Source: Ramlibacter tataouinensis (GTDB taxonomy: Bacteria; Pseudomonadota; Gammaproteobacteria; Burkholderiales; Burkholderiaceae_C). Taken from it: 64,000 nucleotides of DNA. The position numbers were made by a program, and so were the translations under genes. Below the pieces are notes generated by a model. It was not told where the DNA came from, did not search any database, and was given only the letters and a program-made list of their open reading frames with translations. This document shows positions 42,785-51,042 of this stretch, one piece after another. Where the stretch lies: positions 226,425 to 290,424 of the forward strand of contig DIZF01000012.1 in assembly GCA_002427815.1 (NCBI GenBank), given 5' to 3'. Position 1 is the first letter of the stretch; each line of letters begins with the position of its first letter.

Positions 42785-43034
42785 CCTCAAGCAGATCTGC
42801 GATGCCGTCGCGCAGGTGCTGGGACAAGAGATGCGCGCCGTCGAGTTCACCAACACCAACAATGGCGAGGTCTACCTTACGTTCCCCGCCAAATATCCAT
42901 CAGCCGTTGCTGCTGGCCATGCTCAGGCTCTGCTGACTTCGTCAGCCCTGTCCAGAAGCTCAAACACCAGTGCCCCGAGCATCATTGCGATGCCGGGGCA
43001 TTGGCATTTTTGGAGTGCCGTCGCCCGGCCCTGA
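42774..43034 (+). CDS. Small hypothetical ORF whose 3' part crosses a terminator
   Basis: 86 residues from ATG 42774. The first half (SDLKQICDAVAQVLGQEMRA, then FTNTNNGEVYLTFPAKYP) is protein-like. The last 20 codons lie in the strong hairpin 42971-43000, so the original reading frame may have been truncated and fused to a terminator. Function unknown. Confidence 0.4.
   Translation: MQSDLKQICDAVAQVLGQEMRAVEFTNTNNGEVYLTFPAKYPSAVAAGHAQALLTSSALSRSSNTSAPSIIAMPGHWHFWSAVARP
42971..43011 (+). terminator. Intrinsic terminator
   Basis: TGCCCCG-(A)-GCATC-ATTGC-GATGC-CGGGGCA: twelve pairs with one bulged A, followed by TTGGCATTTTT. It closes the gene set behind leader copy 2 and separates it from the leftward gene at 43084. 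Confidence 0.65.
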
Positions 43035-43083
43035 AAGACCGGTGGCAGTCACCAGGCAGTTTAGCGGCGCCGCGCGGGGGTGG

Positions 43084-43509
43084 TCAGGATTTGTGCAGAT
43101 TGCGGGTGGCCACCACGGTCAAGCCAGCCCGCTGTCGGTGTTCGAGCGCCTTGATGTGGGCCTCGAATGCGTCCGCATCATTGTTTAGGACGGCATTGAG
43201 CGCGTTGTATTCGTCGGCCATCCGGCCGGGGCGTGACCGGGACTGGATCTTGTCGACCAGCAGCCTGTATTCCACCTCGTCCCAGCGTTTTCGGGCCTCC
43301 TCGAACTGGGCCGCAGTCTCGATCAATGCGATGTCCACCCCGACATGCCGGAATCTGGGGCCGAAGTGGCGGATCCCACGCACGGTGAACACGACCGGCG
43401 CGCGCCGCAGATCAACGAAAAGCTGCGGTTGATCCTCGAACAGCAGGCCGTCCTCGGTCCACAGGTCAAACGACAGTCCGGGATCGATGGGGGTAGAGGG
43501 AGGGGAAAT
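43084..43509 (-). CDS. Hypothetical protein with a possible ATT start
   Basis: The frame is protein-like from about 43509 down to 43084 (141 residues; SFDLWTEDGLLFEDQPQLFV, then RAPVVFTVRGIRHFGPRFRH). The first ATG lies far inside at 43392, after at least 35 well-formed codons, and no ATG, GTG or TTG comes before. ATT at 43509 has AAAGGA six bases upstream, so a non-standard ATT start is possible. Otherwise the gene has lost its start, or uses ATG 43392 (102 residues). Family not recognised. Confidence 0.5.
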   Translation of the reverse strand: MSPPSTPIDPGLSFDLWTEDGLLFEDQPQLFVDLRRAPVVFTVRGIRHFGPRFRHVGVDIALIETAAQFEEARKRWDEVEYRLLVDKIQSRSRPGRMADEYNALNAVLNNDADAFEAHIKALEHRQRAGLTVVATRNLHKS

Positions 43510-43623
43510 TCGAGGTCCTTTCGTGGCCGGGCCGCCGGCGCGGAGCTGCCCTCAATTTACCCCAGGCGCGCGCAGCGTCAAGCCTGTGCGGCCGGCCCTC
43601 CAAACCGGAACATTCTCTGGCAA

Positions 43624-43676
43624 AATAATCCTACCGACGCACCTTGGTGCTTGGACGAGCTGGCGAACCAGCCCTT
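43624..43676 (+). promoter_or_regulatory. Promoter-leader module, copy 3 of 5
   Basis: AATAAT (43624-43629) and, 30 nt later, GCTGG-CGAA-CCAGC (43659-43672) with CCCTT. The flanks GGACGA and CCCTT are identical to copy 2. The first gene starts at 43723 with an AAGGAC ribosome site. The set it drives runs through to the DNA methylase at 46552. Confidence 0.6.
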
Positions 43677-43722
43677 AGTTCAAACGGCCCCGGCCGCGCG
43701 AATGTCAAGAAAGGACCGCAGT

Positions 43723-43956
43723 ATGAAATGGCTGCTTGGTCTGCTTTGCCTTTTCATTTTCATCGGCCTGATCAAAGGTAGCGGCGCGCGAGCGTCCTCC
43801 GTGGACAGCGACGATTGTGAACCGGGTAACCAGCAGGAAAGCGACGAGGACTTCCTCGCTCGCCAGCGCGCTCAGCACTACGAAGACCACTACGCGCCTA
43901 CCCTCGACGAGGATCGGGCCCATGTCCACCACGGCTTTGCCGACCACGACATGTAG
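43723..43956 (+). CDS. Small exported or membrane-anchored protein
   Basis: 77 residues from ATG 43723. Residues 3-17 (WLLGLLCLFIFIGLI) are a membrane anchor or signal; the rest is acidic and His-rich (DDCEPGNQQESDEDF, then HYEDHYAPTLDEDRAHVHHG), possibly metal-binding. First gene after leader copy 3. Function unknown. Confidence 0.55.
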   Translation: MKWLLGLLCLFIFIGLIKGSGARASSVDSDDCEPGNQQESDEDFLARQRAQHYEDHYAPTLDEDRAHVHHGFADHDM

Positions 43957-44023
43957 TGGGCCAGTTGGCCGCGCGCTGAAATTGAACGGGCATTCGCCCA
44001 ACCCGCAGGCAACTGCGGTTTCA

Positions 44024-44066
44024 CCCCGACAGGGAAAGTTCCCTGTTCGGGGCTACCTGTCTTTTT
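44024..44066 (+). terminator. Terminator-like hairpin inside the gene set
   Basis: CCCCGACAGGGAA and TTCCCTG-T-TCGGGG pair over 13 bases with one bulged T and a 2-nt loop, followed by CTACCTGTCTTTTTC. The next ribosome site (GGAGAG) lies 10 nt later, so no promoter fits between. Confidence 0.55.
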
Positions 44067-44085
44067 CTTCAATGGAGAGAGAAAC

Positions 44086-44727
44086 ATGGTTAGCAAAAAT
44101 GAAATCGTGGCATTCCTCAAGGATGGCAATCGGGTCGCAGAGTGGTTCAGCTTCGTCGTTTTGGCTGGCGTTCTGCTGTTCGCAGCTACTGGCGCTTTCG
44201 CGCAAAGTGGCAACGTGTACGGCGATCGCGGCAGCCAGACGGTCTCCACGGTGACCCGTGCGGTGGTGTTGCAGTCGCGCATCGTCAAGGTTGCAGCCGA
44301 GTCGCCCACCCGCTATGCGGGCGCGGGCGCCGGCGCGGCCCTGGGCGGCGCGATCGGCGCATCGCTTGGCAGGCACAGCTACGCTGCGCAGACTGCGTTG
44401 GGTTTGGTCGGTGCCGCCTTGGGCGGCGTGGCCGGCAACAACGCAGCTGACACGCTCGGCGGGACTCGCGCTGTCGAGTTCATCGTGCAGGTGGTCCGTC
44501 CGGACTCCTCTTTGGGAGAGACCTTGGCGATCACCCAGCCCGACCCAGCCGACGTCATTGGTACCGGTGAACTGGTCTATCTGATCAACACCGCCGGTAC
44601 CTGGCGTGTGGTGAGGATGCAAAGCGCTTCGGCGCCGCGTCCGGAAACCACATTGCCCATGGGGGACGTGCAACGCACGAATCCCGGCGTCCTCATGGTG
44701 GACGTTCAAGGCTCGGGCCGGTACTGA
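44086..44727 (+). CDS. Glycine-zipper outer-membrane-type protein
   Basis: 213 residues from ATG 44086 with GGAGAG upstream. Signal peptide 20-39 (SFVVLAGVLLFAATGAFA). Residues 83-130 hold two glycine-zipper helices (AGAGAGAALGGAIGASLG, LGLVGAALGGVAG) as in SlyB/OmpA-type glycine-zipper proteins. The C-terminal part forms beta strands (VEFIVQVVRPDSSLGETLA). Probably periplasmic or outer-membrane associated. Role in the element unknown; surface or mating functions are possible. Confidence 0.68.
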   Translation: MVSKNEIVAFLKDGNRVAEWFSFVVLAGVLLFAATGAFAQSGNVYGDRGSQTVSTVTRAVVLQSRIVKVAAESPTRYAGAGAGAALGGAIGASLGRHSYAAQTALGLVGAALGGVAGNNAADTLGGTRAVEFIVQVVRPDSSLGETLAITQPDPADVIGTGELVYLINTAGTWRVVRMQSASAPRPETTLPMGDVQRTNPGVLMVDVQGSGRY

Positions 44728-44743
44728 ACCGGTCCGCAGGGGT

Positions 44744-44764
44744 CCCACCGCCGCAAGCGGTGGG
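44744..44764 (+). terminator. Intercistronic hairpin
   Basis: CCCACCGC-CGCAA-GCGGTGGG, followed by GCTTCCTTC. Located 17 nt after the glycine-zipper gene; the T-tract is impure, so termination may be partial. Confidence 0.45.
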
Positions 44765-44857
44765 GCTTCCTTCATTGACGCAAGCGCGTCATCACATCAA
44801 TCCGATATCGCATCGCCAACACAACGCTGTTCGCGGTCGACGTCGAAGGAGAATTTC

Positions 44858-45283
44858 ATGAACACCCATGCAGCGCCCATGATCACGGGCGCGAAGCAGT
44901 CCCGCGCCGTCGCACAGACGAACACGCAGCGGGCGCAAGAGCTGGGGGTGGACCCCGACTTCCTGGCCAGCGTCTACGAAGACGCGCGCACCGTGCAGGT
45001 GAACGGCGCCGAGATCCGCGCCATCCTGGCCACCCGAAGCAGCGAGCTCAAGGACCTGCGTGATCGGCTGCGCACGCAGCTCGCAAACACCGCTCGCGAT
45101 CGCGAGGTCGTGGCCTTGGCCCACACGCTGTTCGATGACGAGGGCGAAACCGAAATCGACCCCACGGCATCGGTGAGCGACACCGGCGGGGAAAACGGGG
45201 CATACGTCCAGGCCTGGCTGTGGGTTTCGTTCGACGGCACGCCGCTCGACCGCGCACAACCCGCTCCCCAGCGCACCCATTGA
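44858..45283 (+). CDS. Hypothetical protein
   Basis: 141 residues from ATG 44858, with GAAGGAGAA upstream. The centre is helical (AILATRSSELKDLRDRLRTQ), the end is DEGETEIDP then a beta-type region (AYVQAWLWVSFDG). No family recognised. It precedes the RMF-like ORF by 10 nt and probably shares its transcript. Confidence 0.6.
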   Translation: MNTHAAPMITGAKQSRAVAQTNTQRAQELGVDPDFLASVYEDARTVQVNGAEIRAILATRSSELKDLRDRLRTQLANTARDREVVALAHTLFDDEGETEIDPTASVSDTGGENGAYVQAWLWVSFDGTPLDRAQPAPQRTH

Positions 45284-45293
45284 GGGCGGACTC

Positions 45294-45530
45294 ATGGCAA
45301 AGACCGATTTGACCCCCCAGGCCATGGAAGGCTTCCAGGCCGGGGCCGACGCCAGTTGCCCCTATCTGGCCAGCAGCGATTCCTCCAATGCCTGGCACGT
45401 GGGCCGGTGGCTGTGTCGCACCGGGCGCAGCGCCCCGCGCGGCGTTCGTGCCAGCCGCGGCTGCACCATGCATGCGAATGACATGCTCGTGGACGTCACC
45501 GACGTCCGCCACATCGAGCGCAGGCAGTAA
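45294..45530 (+). CDS. Small RMF-like protein
   Basis: 78 residues from ATG 45294. EGFQAGADASCPY, then NAWHVGRWLCRTGR resembles the core of ribosome modulation factor (GYQAG...CPY...W..GW), which pairs ribosomes in stationary phase. Plasmids and phages carry such small RMF-fold proteins. The likeness is short, so the role is tentative. A perfect terminator hairpin follows it. Confidence 0.45.
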   Translation: MAKTDLTPQAMEGFQAGADASCPYLASSDSSNAWHVGRWLCRTGRSAPRGVRASRGCTMHANDMLVDVTDVRHIERRQ

Positions 45531-45539
45531 TTCATCCAG

Positions 45540-45570
45540 ACACCCGGAGTGGCTCCGGGTGTTTTCTTTT
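45540..45570 (+). terminator. Intrinsic terminator directly before a ribosome site
   Basis: ACACCCGGAG-TGG-CTCCGGGTGT is a perfect 10-bp hairpin followed by TTTCTTTT. AAGGAG of the next ORF begins at about 45572. With no room for a promoter, downstream genes would need read-through. Confidence 0.7.
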
Positions 45571-45584
45571 CAAGGAGAAATCTC

Positions 45585-45674
45585 ATGGGAAAACCCCAAG
45601 AGAAAGACAGACCTGTGCCTTCAGCTGGCCAGGATGCGAGCATTGCAGAAGGCCTGAAATGCAAACCAGCATAG
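45585..45674 (+). CDS. 29-residue ORF overlapping the methylase start
   Basis: ATG 45585 with AAGGAGA at 8 nt. It encodes MGKPQEKDRPVPSAGQDASI and nine more residues and ends 16 nt inside the methylase gene. Likely a coupling leader peptide or a small protein; the ribosome site is the main evidence. Confidence 0.4.
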   Translation: MGKPQEKDRPVPSAGQDASIAEGLKCKPA

Positions 45675-46552
45675 TGAGCTACCCAGACAGGGGCAAGTGG
45701 GGCAATTCGTCCTGGGCCGGCAACGCTTCGGGTTACCTATACAAGGACCTGTTCGAGCAGCTGCGCCCGCAGGTGTTCATCGACCCCACCGTGGGTTCGG
45801 GCACCTCGGTACAAGTTGCACGCGAGATGAACATCGAAGCTTATGGCCTGGACCTGCACTCCGGGTTCAACGCGGTTCGCGACAGCATTCTGGAGAAGGT
45901 GGGCAAGCACGCTGATTGCATCGTCTCCCATCCACCTTACGGCTCAATGATCATCTACAGTGGGGCGGTGTGGGGCGCGCAAGCGCATCCCGATGACCTG
46001 TCGCGCTGCGTGGACGACAACGATTTCCACGAGAAGTTGCAGCTGGTGATGCTCAATCAGCGCGAGGCAACCAAGGGTGGCTGCTACTACGGGACCATCC
46101 TCGGTGACTTTAGGCGGCAGGGTCGCTACACCTGCTACATGGCCGAGGTGATCGCGCGCATGCCCAGCGATGAGCTGGCCGGCGTGATCGTGAAGGCCCA
46201 GCACAACTGCACGTCGGATCGCAGGCAGTACGCCCGGATGGCGCTGCCGCGCATCATGCACGAGTACCTGGTGCTGTTCAAGAAGAAGGCCACACCGACC
46301 CTGGTGCTCTTGTCGAACATGGCCCGCGAGCAGCAGGCGCGATTGACGGGTACCTGGAGGAACGTGGTGCGCACCGTGCTCATGTCCCTGGGGGGCAGGG
46401 CGCCGTTGGCCCGCATCTACGACCATGTGGCCGAGGCCGCGCCGGACAAGCTGGCGGCCAACCCCCATTGGAGGGACAAAGTGCGCCAGGTGCTCAATAG
46501 CACGCCGGACTGCTTCAAGTCCGACGCGCGCGGGGAGTGGGCATGCGCTTGA
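45659..46552 (+). CDS. Orphan DNA methylase (N4-cytosine/N6-adenine type)
   Basis: 297 residues from ATG 45659. AdoMet site IDPTVGSGTSVQVA (41-54), catalytic motif SHPPYGSM (90-97), so it is an amino-methyltransferase with an S-H-P-P-Y core (DPPY/SPPY-like); motif order is I before IV. The C-terminal 80 residues hold a helical region (ARIYDHVAEAAPDKLAANPH) similar to winged-helix domains. No restriction enzyme is adjacent. It may protect the element against host restriction or control its genes. Confidence 0.75.
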   Translation: MQTSIVSYPDRGKWGNSSWAGNASGYLYKDLFEQLRPQVFIDPTVGSGTSVQVAREMNIEAYGLDLHSGFNAVRDSILEKVGKHADCIVSHPPYGSMIIYSGAVWGAQAHPDDLSRCVDDNDFHEKLQLVMLNQREATKGGCYYGTILGDFRRQGRYTCYMAEVIARMPSDELAGVIVKAQHNCTSDRRQYARMALPRIMHEYLVLFKKKATPTLVLLSNMAREQQARLTGTWRNVVRTVLMSLGGRAPLARIYDHVAEAAPDKLAANPHWRDKVRQVLNSTPDCFKSDARGEWACA

Positions 46553-46770
46553 CCACCAGCTCTTGCCATTCCGCAGGGCCGGTGGCCGGCGAGCCGGAAG
46601 AACGGATATCGGGCGCGCAGATCGTCCGCCTGATGCGCCAGCACCACGCAACGATCCGCAGCCTTGCCGCGCGCATGAACATCACGCTCACCCGAGTGCG
46701 AGAGGTGCGCGCCAAGGGCGTGCAAGGAGCGCTTAATTGCCAGGACTGGCGCGAGGCGATCCAAGGATAG
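46543..46770 (+). CDS. Small helix-turn-helix protein
   Basis: 75 residues from ATG 46543, inside the end of the methylase gene. The centre reads SGAQIVRLMRQHHATIRSLA followed by MNITLTRVREVRAKG, an HTH of Xre type. Probably a small regulator coupled with the methylase. Confidence 0.55.
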   Translation: MRLTTSSCHSAGPVAGEPEERISGAQIVRLMRQHHATIRSLAARMNITLTRVREVRAKGVQGALNCQDWREAIQG

Positions 46771-46802
46771 CCCCCGGACAACCAGCCCGGATAAAGGGCG
46801 CA

Positions 46803-46952
46803 ATGGCAGATTGCAACTGCCCCGATACCCACCCGCCCGGATGGGCATCGGCGAGGGTTTTGCGCGAGCGCAGAGCCTTCACCGATGGGACTGACGTAGG
46901 GCGCCAGAGTAATTGCGACTGGTGCCACAGTGCTGCGACTGGCGGGCGCTAG
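46803..46952 (+). CDS. Small Cys-rich ORF
   Basis: 49 residues from ATG 46803 with CxC near the start (DCNCPD) and CDWCHS near the end, a possible zinc ribbon. The ribosome site (AAGGG) is moderate. Coding status uncertain. Confidence 0.35.
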   Translation: MADCNCPDTHPPGWASARVLRERRAFTDGTDVGRQSNCDWCHSAATGGR

Positions 46953-47502
46953 TTGTTGCGACGGGCCTACTTGCCATGGAGCGAAGGGGTTGCCGACCAG
47001 CGTGACGTGCGTCGGCAGTGCATGGGCGCCCGGTGCATAACAGCGGTTGGGGTGATGCAGTGATGCAGGCAGGAGCCGTCGCCTCAACCGGGCGCAACTC
47101 AGGCAATCGTCACCTCTGCCGGCTACGACCGCTTCGGGGCGGCCGAGTCGGCCCGTGGGCCGCCCGCCTTCGACCCAAAGGAGCCCTTGGCGATTTTCTG
47201 GTCGACTGACCGGGCCACCTTGCAACCGGTCGCAAGCCGAACTCGTCGAGCAAATCAGCTTTCAGCGACAGCGGTCATTCGCAGGCGTCGTCCGGCGATT
47301 GGGACAAGATCGCAGCTGAACGACCGCACCCGAAAGTCGCAGACATTCGCTCACGACCCCTATGCATAGCTCTCAACTAGGCGTAGCTCTCGGCCAACCA
47401 CTCGACCAAATGGCCGATTTTCCCCGTGCGCGCCTTGAGTGCGGCGAGTTGCAGGTGTTGTCGGGCGAGCGCAGCCTGCAGGAATGGCATGGCTAGCTAA
47501 GT
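46953..47502. other. No supported gene
   Basis: About 550 bp without a convincing frame. A fragment around 47165-47260 reads as short peptide-like sequence in more than one frame, but no start, ribosome site or domain can be named. It separates the methylase set and the convergent Shedu gene. Confidence 0.5.
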
Positions 47503-48954
47503 CTAGAAGGGTACGTCGTTGTCTTGCACGGGGGAGGGCGGGCTCAGATGATCCCGCAGCAGCCGCAGCTTGCCGAGCAGCTCGTCGAAGGTGAGCACGT
47601 CGACATCCTTGCAGGCATTGCGGAAGATGTCGAAGCTGCGCCGGTGCGCGGCTTCTGTCGGGTTTCTGCCGGCGATCACCACGCAGCGAATCACGTCCGA
47701 GCGCGACTCGCTGAGCGCTGCATCCTCGCCGCGATGCCGGTGCCAGTTGGTGCGCATCTCGTTTTGCTGGACCAGCACCTGGGTCATTGCGCCGGCGAGT
47801 TCCTTGCCCGGGCTGAAGACTTGCGTGTTTCGGTAGCTGGCTCCGACGAGCTGCGTTCCTGGCTTCTTGATCTCAACGATCGCCAGCGCCTGACCCTGCT
47901 CGGTCAGAAGGAAGTCCCCGACCTGCGCGCCGGCGCCGGACAGGCCGGAGCCCTGCGCGTGAAATTGAGAATGCAGCAGCCGGACGGGGCGCGCGAACAC
48001 GAGCTTCAGAATGAAGATGTTGTCCTCGAAGAACCGCTGCCACCGTGGCTCCGGCAGATTCTGGTCGAGCAATTCCTCGTAGCGCTGGATCATGCGCTGC
48101 AGCGCGACGCGCTCGATCTCCGCGTGCAGTTGCATCACCTCGCGCGGCTCCTCTTGCGCCAGCGCCGGCAGGTTGTTGCGGACGGTCTCCATCGTCGATC
48201 GACGGGTCCTGCGCGCCGCAGCTGGCGAAGGTTGCACTCCCACGCGCTCCAACTGCAGTAGTTCGTGCGTGTCGGGGTCGATAACCATCCGGGGAAAGCG
48301 GTGCGAATCCAGCTGGGACAACAAATCGTTCTGGACGATCCAGCGGGCTCGCGCCTTTGTGTTGTCCCTGGCCACGCGCTTCAATCGATCAAACTGCCGG
48401 CGAAGCGCAATCACGTCTGCTTCGAGCAGGCACACCATGCGTCCTGCGACTGTCGGGGTCCCGCTTTTGGATACCACCACGGTATCCACTCCGCCGATCC
48501 TAGCCAGGCCCTGCCAGAGCAGATCTAGGTCCTTGATGAAGCCGGAACCTTCGTGACACTCGTTGAACATGCGGTAGGGAATCCTCCGGTCGATCTGCCC
48601 GACTGCTTCGTCGGCGGATTCCGGCAGCGCCTCGGCGCTGCCATCGTCGTAGATCACCGTGAGGATGGGACCGTGACGATGGCTGAGGTAGCGGTGCGCA
48701 TCCGGGTTGGCGTGCACCGGTCGCATCACGATCTTGTCGGACTCGATGATGGCGAGCCGGTGCCACTGCTCTGGCGGTCGCGAGATCCATTGCGTCGGGT
48801 TGTTTGGCGCCCGCTCGAAGGTCTGCATGTCGAGGTTCCGGCAGGGCCGGCCCTCATATGTTCCGCTTGCCAATCGGAATTCCGGGTACATGGCCTGGCC
48901 GAGGTCGTACAGACCATCCGCGCCGCCTTCATCATCCACATCGCTCGTCGCCAT
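47503..48954 (-). CDS. sduA: Shedu-type defence nuclease SduA (DUF4263)
   Basis: 483 residues from ATG 48954. The C-terminal third fits DUF4263: EPRWQRFFEDNIFILKLVF (Glu310), then GDFLLTEQGQALAIVEIKKP with the PD-(D/E)XK residues Asp347, Glu361 and Lys363, SYRNTQVFSPGKELAGAMTQ and RSFDIFRNACKDVDVLTFDE. The N-terminal 290 residues are variable, as in Shedu proteins, where they sense the phage or DNA end. Known: single-gene Shedu systems protect against phages by DNA cleavage. Standing alone without a partner fits. Confidence 0.85.
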   Translation of the reverse strand: MATSDVDDEGGADGLYDLGQAMYPEFRLASGTYEGRPCRNLDMQTFERAPNNPTQWISRPPEQWHRLAIIESDKIVMRPVHANPDAHRYLSHRHGPILTVIYDDGSAEALPESADEAVGQIDRRIPYRMFNECHEGSGFIKDLDLLWQGLARIGGVDTVVVSKSGTPTVAGRMVCLLEADVIALRRQFDRLKRVARDNTKARARWIVQNDLLSQLDSHRFPRMVIDPDTHELLQLERVGVQPSPAAARRTRRSTMETVRNNLPALAQEEPREVMQLHAEIERVALQRMIQRYEELLDQNLPEPRWQRFFEDNIFILKLVFARPVRLLHSQFHAQGSGLSGAGAQVGDFLLTEQGQALAIVEIKKPGTQLVGASYRNTQVFSPGKELAGAMTQVLVQQNEMRTNWHRHRGEDAALSESRSDVIRCVVIAGRNPTEAAHRRSFDIFRNACKDVDVLTFDELLGKLRLLRDHLSPPSPVQDNDVPF

Positions 48955-49653
48955 GTTGTTGCTCCTCCCGATCGCTCGGCCGACAAGAATAGCGCGTTAC
49001 CCGCGATGAAAAACGCTCGCGCAGCGCTGGCTGGCGAGGCCGTCGGGAATTGTTTTCGCGACTTTCACCGATTTCTGCTGCACTCACTAATTTCATGTCG
49101 CAGCTGATCTTGGCTGTTTGCTTTCTGGAGAATTTTTGCGATGGACACTTCACAATCCACCAATCCACCAACCCGCCGGCCGGCTGGCCGATGATGGTCA
49201 GGGCCTTCGACCAGCTGAAGATCGGATCGGGGGATGCGTTCTTGCTGCACCACCTGCAGCGCTGCATGTTCACTACGGGCCATCCTGGCGCCGAAGCGTT
49301 CGCGGTGACTCTCGACTGGGCGTTGGCCAACCAGGTGCTCAAGGAGCTCGGGGACGGAAAGTACCGGCGCGGCAAGCGCCGGCGGGAGCGTGGCGCGAAG
49401 CGACGGGCGGCCGCCATCCTGCCAGTGACGAGCCGCAGATGTCCGTTCACGCAGCGTGCGGGGACCGGCATGCGCACCCCGCTGCCGCGTTCGAAATACC
49501 GTTCTTGCACGCTCGTCCGATCGACCGATTCGGCCGACCTCGCTGCTCGGCCAGGCGGCCGGCCAAGCGCACCGCCGAAGCTCCAAGTTATGTCTGGCCC
49601 AGGGCCTGGTTATTTATACAGCAATCTGCTGGAAGTGGCAAATACGCATGATA
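48955..49653. other. Intergenic region with one doubtful ORF
   Basis: An ORF from ATG 49193 (rightward) starts with MMVRAFDQLKIGSGDAFLLH and ALANQVLKELGDGKYRRGKR, protein-like for about 70 residues, then becomes basic and random and runs into the next gene. It may be a small real gene or a remnant. The rest holds nothing that I recognise. Confidence 0.35.
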
Positions 49654-49688
49654 GATGCCATTGCAAATGTCATCTAATATGCCATAAT
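49654..49688 (+). promoter_or_regulatory. Promoter and operator of the three-gene toxin-antitoxin operon
   Basis: TTGCAA (49661-49666) and CATAAT (49683-49688) are 16 bp apart. A 21-bp inverted repeat GATGCCAT-TGCAA-ATGTCATC (49654-49674) covers the -35 box, as expected for autoregulation by the Xre antitoxin. The predicted transcript would begin at about 49695, right at ATG 49696, so the first gene may be leaderless. Confidence 0.6.
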
Positions 49689-49695
49689 GCTTCCC

Positions 49696-51042
49696 ATGAG
49701 CACTGCTATCCCCAACCTTCGATTGATCCGTGCGCCTGATCCGCTCGGCCTGTACGTGCGCATCGCCGGCGTAGGCCAGAAGGACTTGCAGACCTTCTTG
49801 GCCTCCCGGGGCGCGACCTTCAACGGCGTGGTGTTCGAAGCCCGGCGCGTTGATCCGCCTCAGGTCAAGCAGGAGGGCAAGGACTCCAGGAAGCCTCGAT
49901 CGTCTCAAAGGGAGTTGCTTTCCCTCGTGCTGGAAAGACGCATGGATGCGGTGCTCGACCCGCAGACGCAGGCAATGGCCACACCCGGCGGCTATAGCGA
50001 CAAGTTGAATCATCTGCCCTGGTGCCTCGGTCGCATGCACCGCCTCGAGGACTACACCCCGGAATTCGTCCACAAGATGGCGGATGACCTTGCGAAGTTC
50101 GCGGTGGCGCACAGCTTCACTCAAGTGTTGGCCCCCACGCACCTGATTCGTGACGCCTCCGATCCTTGGCTGGCGGTTGACATCGCCTGTACGCGCGCGC
50201 TGCGACTTGCGCTTCGCCGTCGCAATGGTGCGTCCATTCAGGTGAACTACTCACTGGCGATGCCATATGCCACCCTTCGCACATCTGAAAAGCGCGAAGA
50301 AGTTATCGAACGTCTGCGCGCTGTTGAGTTCGACAGCCTGTGGATGAACATCGACGGCTGCGGCTCGGATATGTCCCCACTTGGTGTGGTGCGCTACAAC
50401 GATGCAGCGACTGCGTTCCACTTTCTCGGCGTACCGATCGTGGCCGATCACATGGGCGGCCTGGTGGGACTCTCATTGCTGGCGTTCGGGTCCGTCGGTG
50501 GCTTGTCGCACGGCATCACGATGTTCGAGCGTTGCGACACGCGCAGCTGGCTCAAACCCAAGCCCGAGGACAGCCTGCTATTCGGGCCGAAGGTGCGGGT
50601 CTATCTCTCGAACATCGACCTCCTCTTGGCGAAGGATGATGCGGAAAAGTTGTTCGAAAGCGGCAACAAAGCCAAGAGCCATTACGGTTGTCGTGACACG
50701 AACTGCTGCGCGCGAGGTATCGTGGATACGCTGCAAGCACCGGTGCGGCACTTCCTGCAACAGCGCACGGAAGAGGTAGCTGGACTGGGTCGCATACCCG
50801 AGTCGCTTCGTGCTGGGCGTTTCCTCGAGGAGCATCTTCGTCCCGCGACCGATCGAGCCATTGTGGGTCCAACGCTACCCGTGTCGGAAAAATTGCGCGA
50901 GAAACTAGCCAAACACAGCAAGCGTCTCAATGACCTTCGCATCGTGCTGGGCGGCTACAACGAAAACCGGAAAGCCGCGACGTATGCGCAGCATCCGAAA
51001 ACGCGAGCTGCGAGAGAGACGCGTAGGAGAATCGACCTATGA
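49696..51042 (+). CDS. Unknown 448-residue protein of the RES-Xre operon
   Basis: 448 residues from ATG 49696 (ATG 49687 gives 451 but lies in the -10 box). It overlaps the antitoxin gene by ATGA. Middle part FDSLWMNIDGCGSDMSPLGV, then GVPIVADHMGGLVGLSLLAF and GSVGGLSHGITMFERCD reads like a TIM-barrel enzyme with glycine-rich loops, and HYGCRDTNCCARG may bind zinc. The layout (Cys near the end, GG-SHG loop) vaguely recalls tRNA-guanine transglycosylases, but I do not claim that. RES-Xre modules normally have two genes, so this third, tightly coupled one is noteworthy. Confidence 0.65.
   Translation: MSTAIPNLRLIRAPDPLGLYVRIAGVGQKDLQTFLASRGATFNGVVFEARRVDPPQVKQEGKDSRKPRSSQRELLSLVLERRMDAVLDPQTQAMATPGGYSDKLNHLPWCLGRMHRLEDYTPEFVHKMADDLAKFAVAHSFTQVLAPTHLIRDASDPWLAVDIACTRALRLALRRRNGASIQVNYSLAMPYATLRTSEKREEVIERLRAVEFDSLWMNIDGCGSDMSPLGVVRYNDAATAFHFLGVPIVADHMGGLVGLSLLAFGSVGGLSHGITMFERCDTRSWLKPKPEDSLLFGPKVRVYLSNIDLLLAKDDAEKLFESGNKAKSHYGCRDTNCCARGIVDTLQAPVRHFLQQRTEEVAGLGRIPESLRAGRFLEEHLRPATDRAIVGPTLPVSEKLREKLAKHSKRLNDLRIVLGGYNENRKAATYAQHPKTRAARETRRRIDL

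Noticed and set aside
47018..47369. Small ORFs between the methylase set and the Shedu gene
   Set aside because: Short, no ribosome site and conflicting frames.
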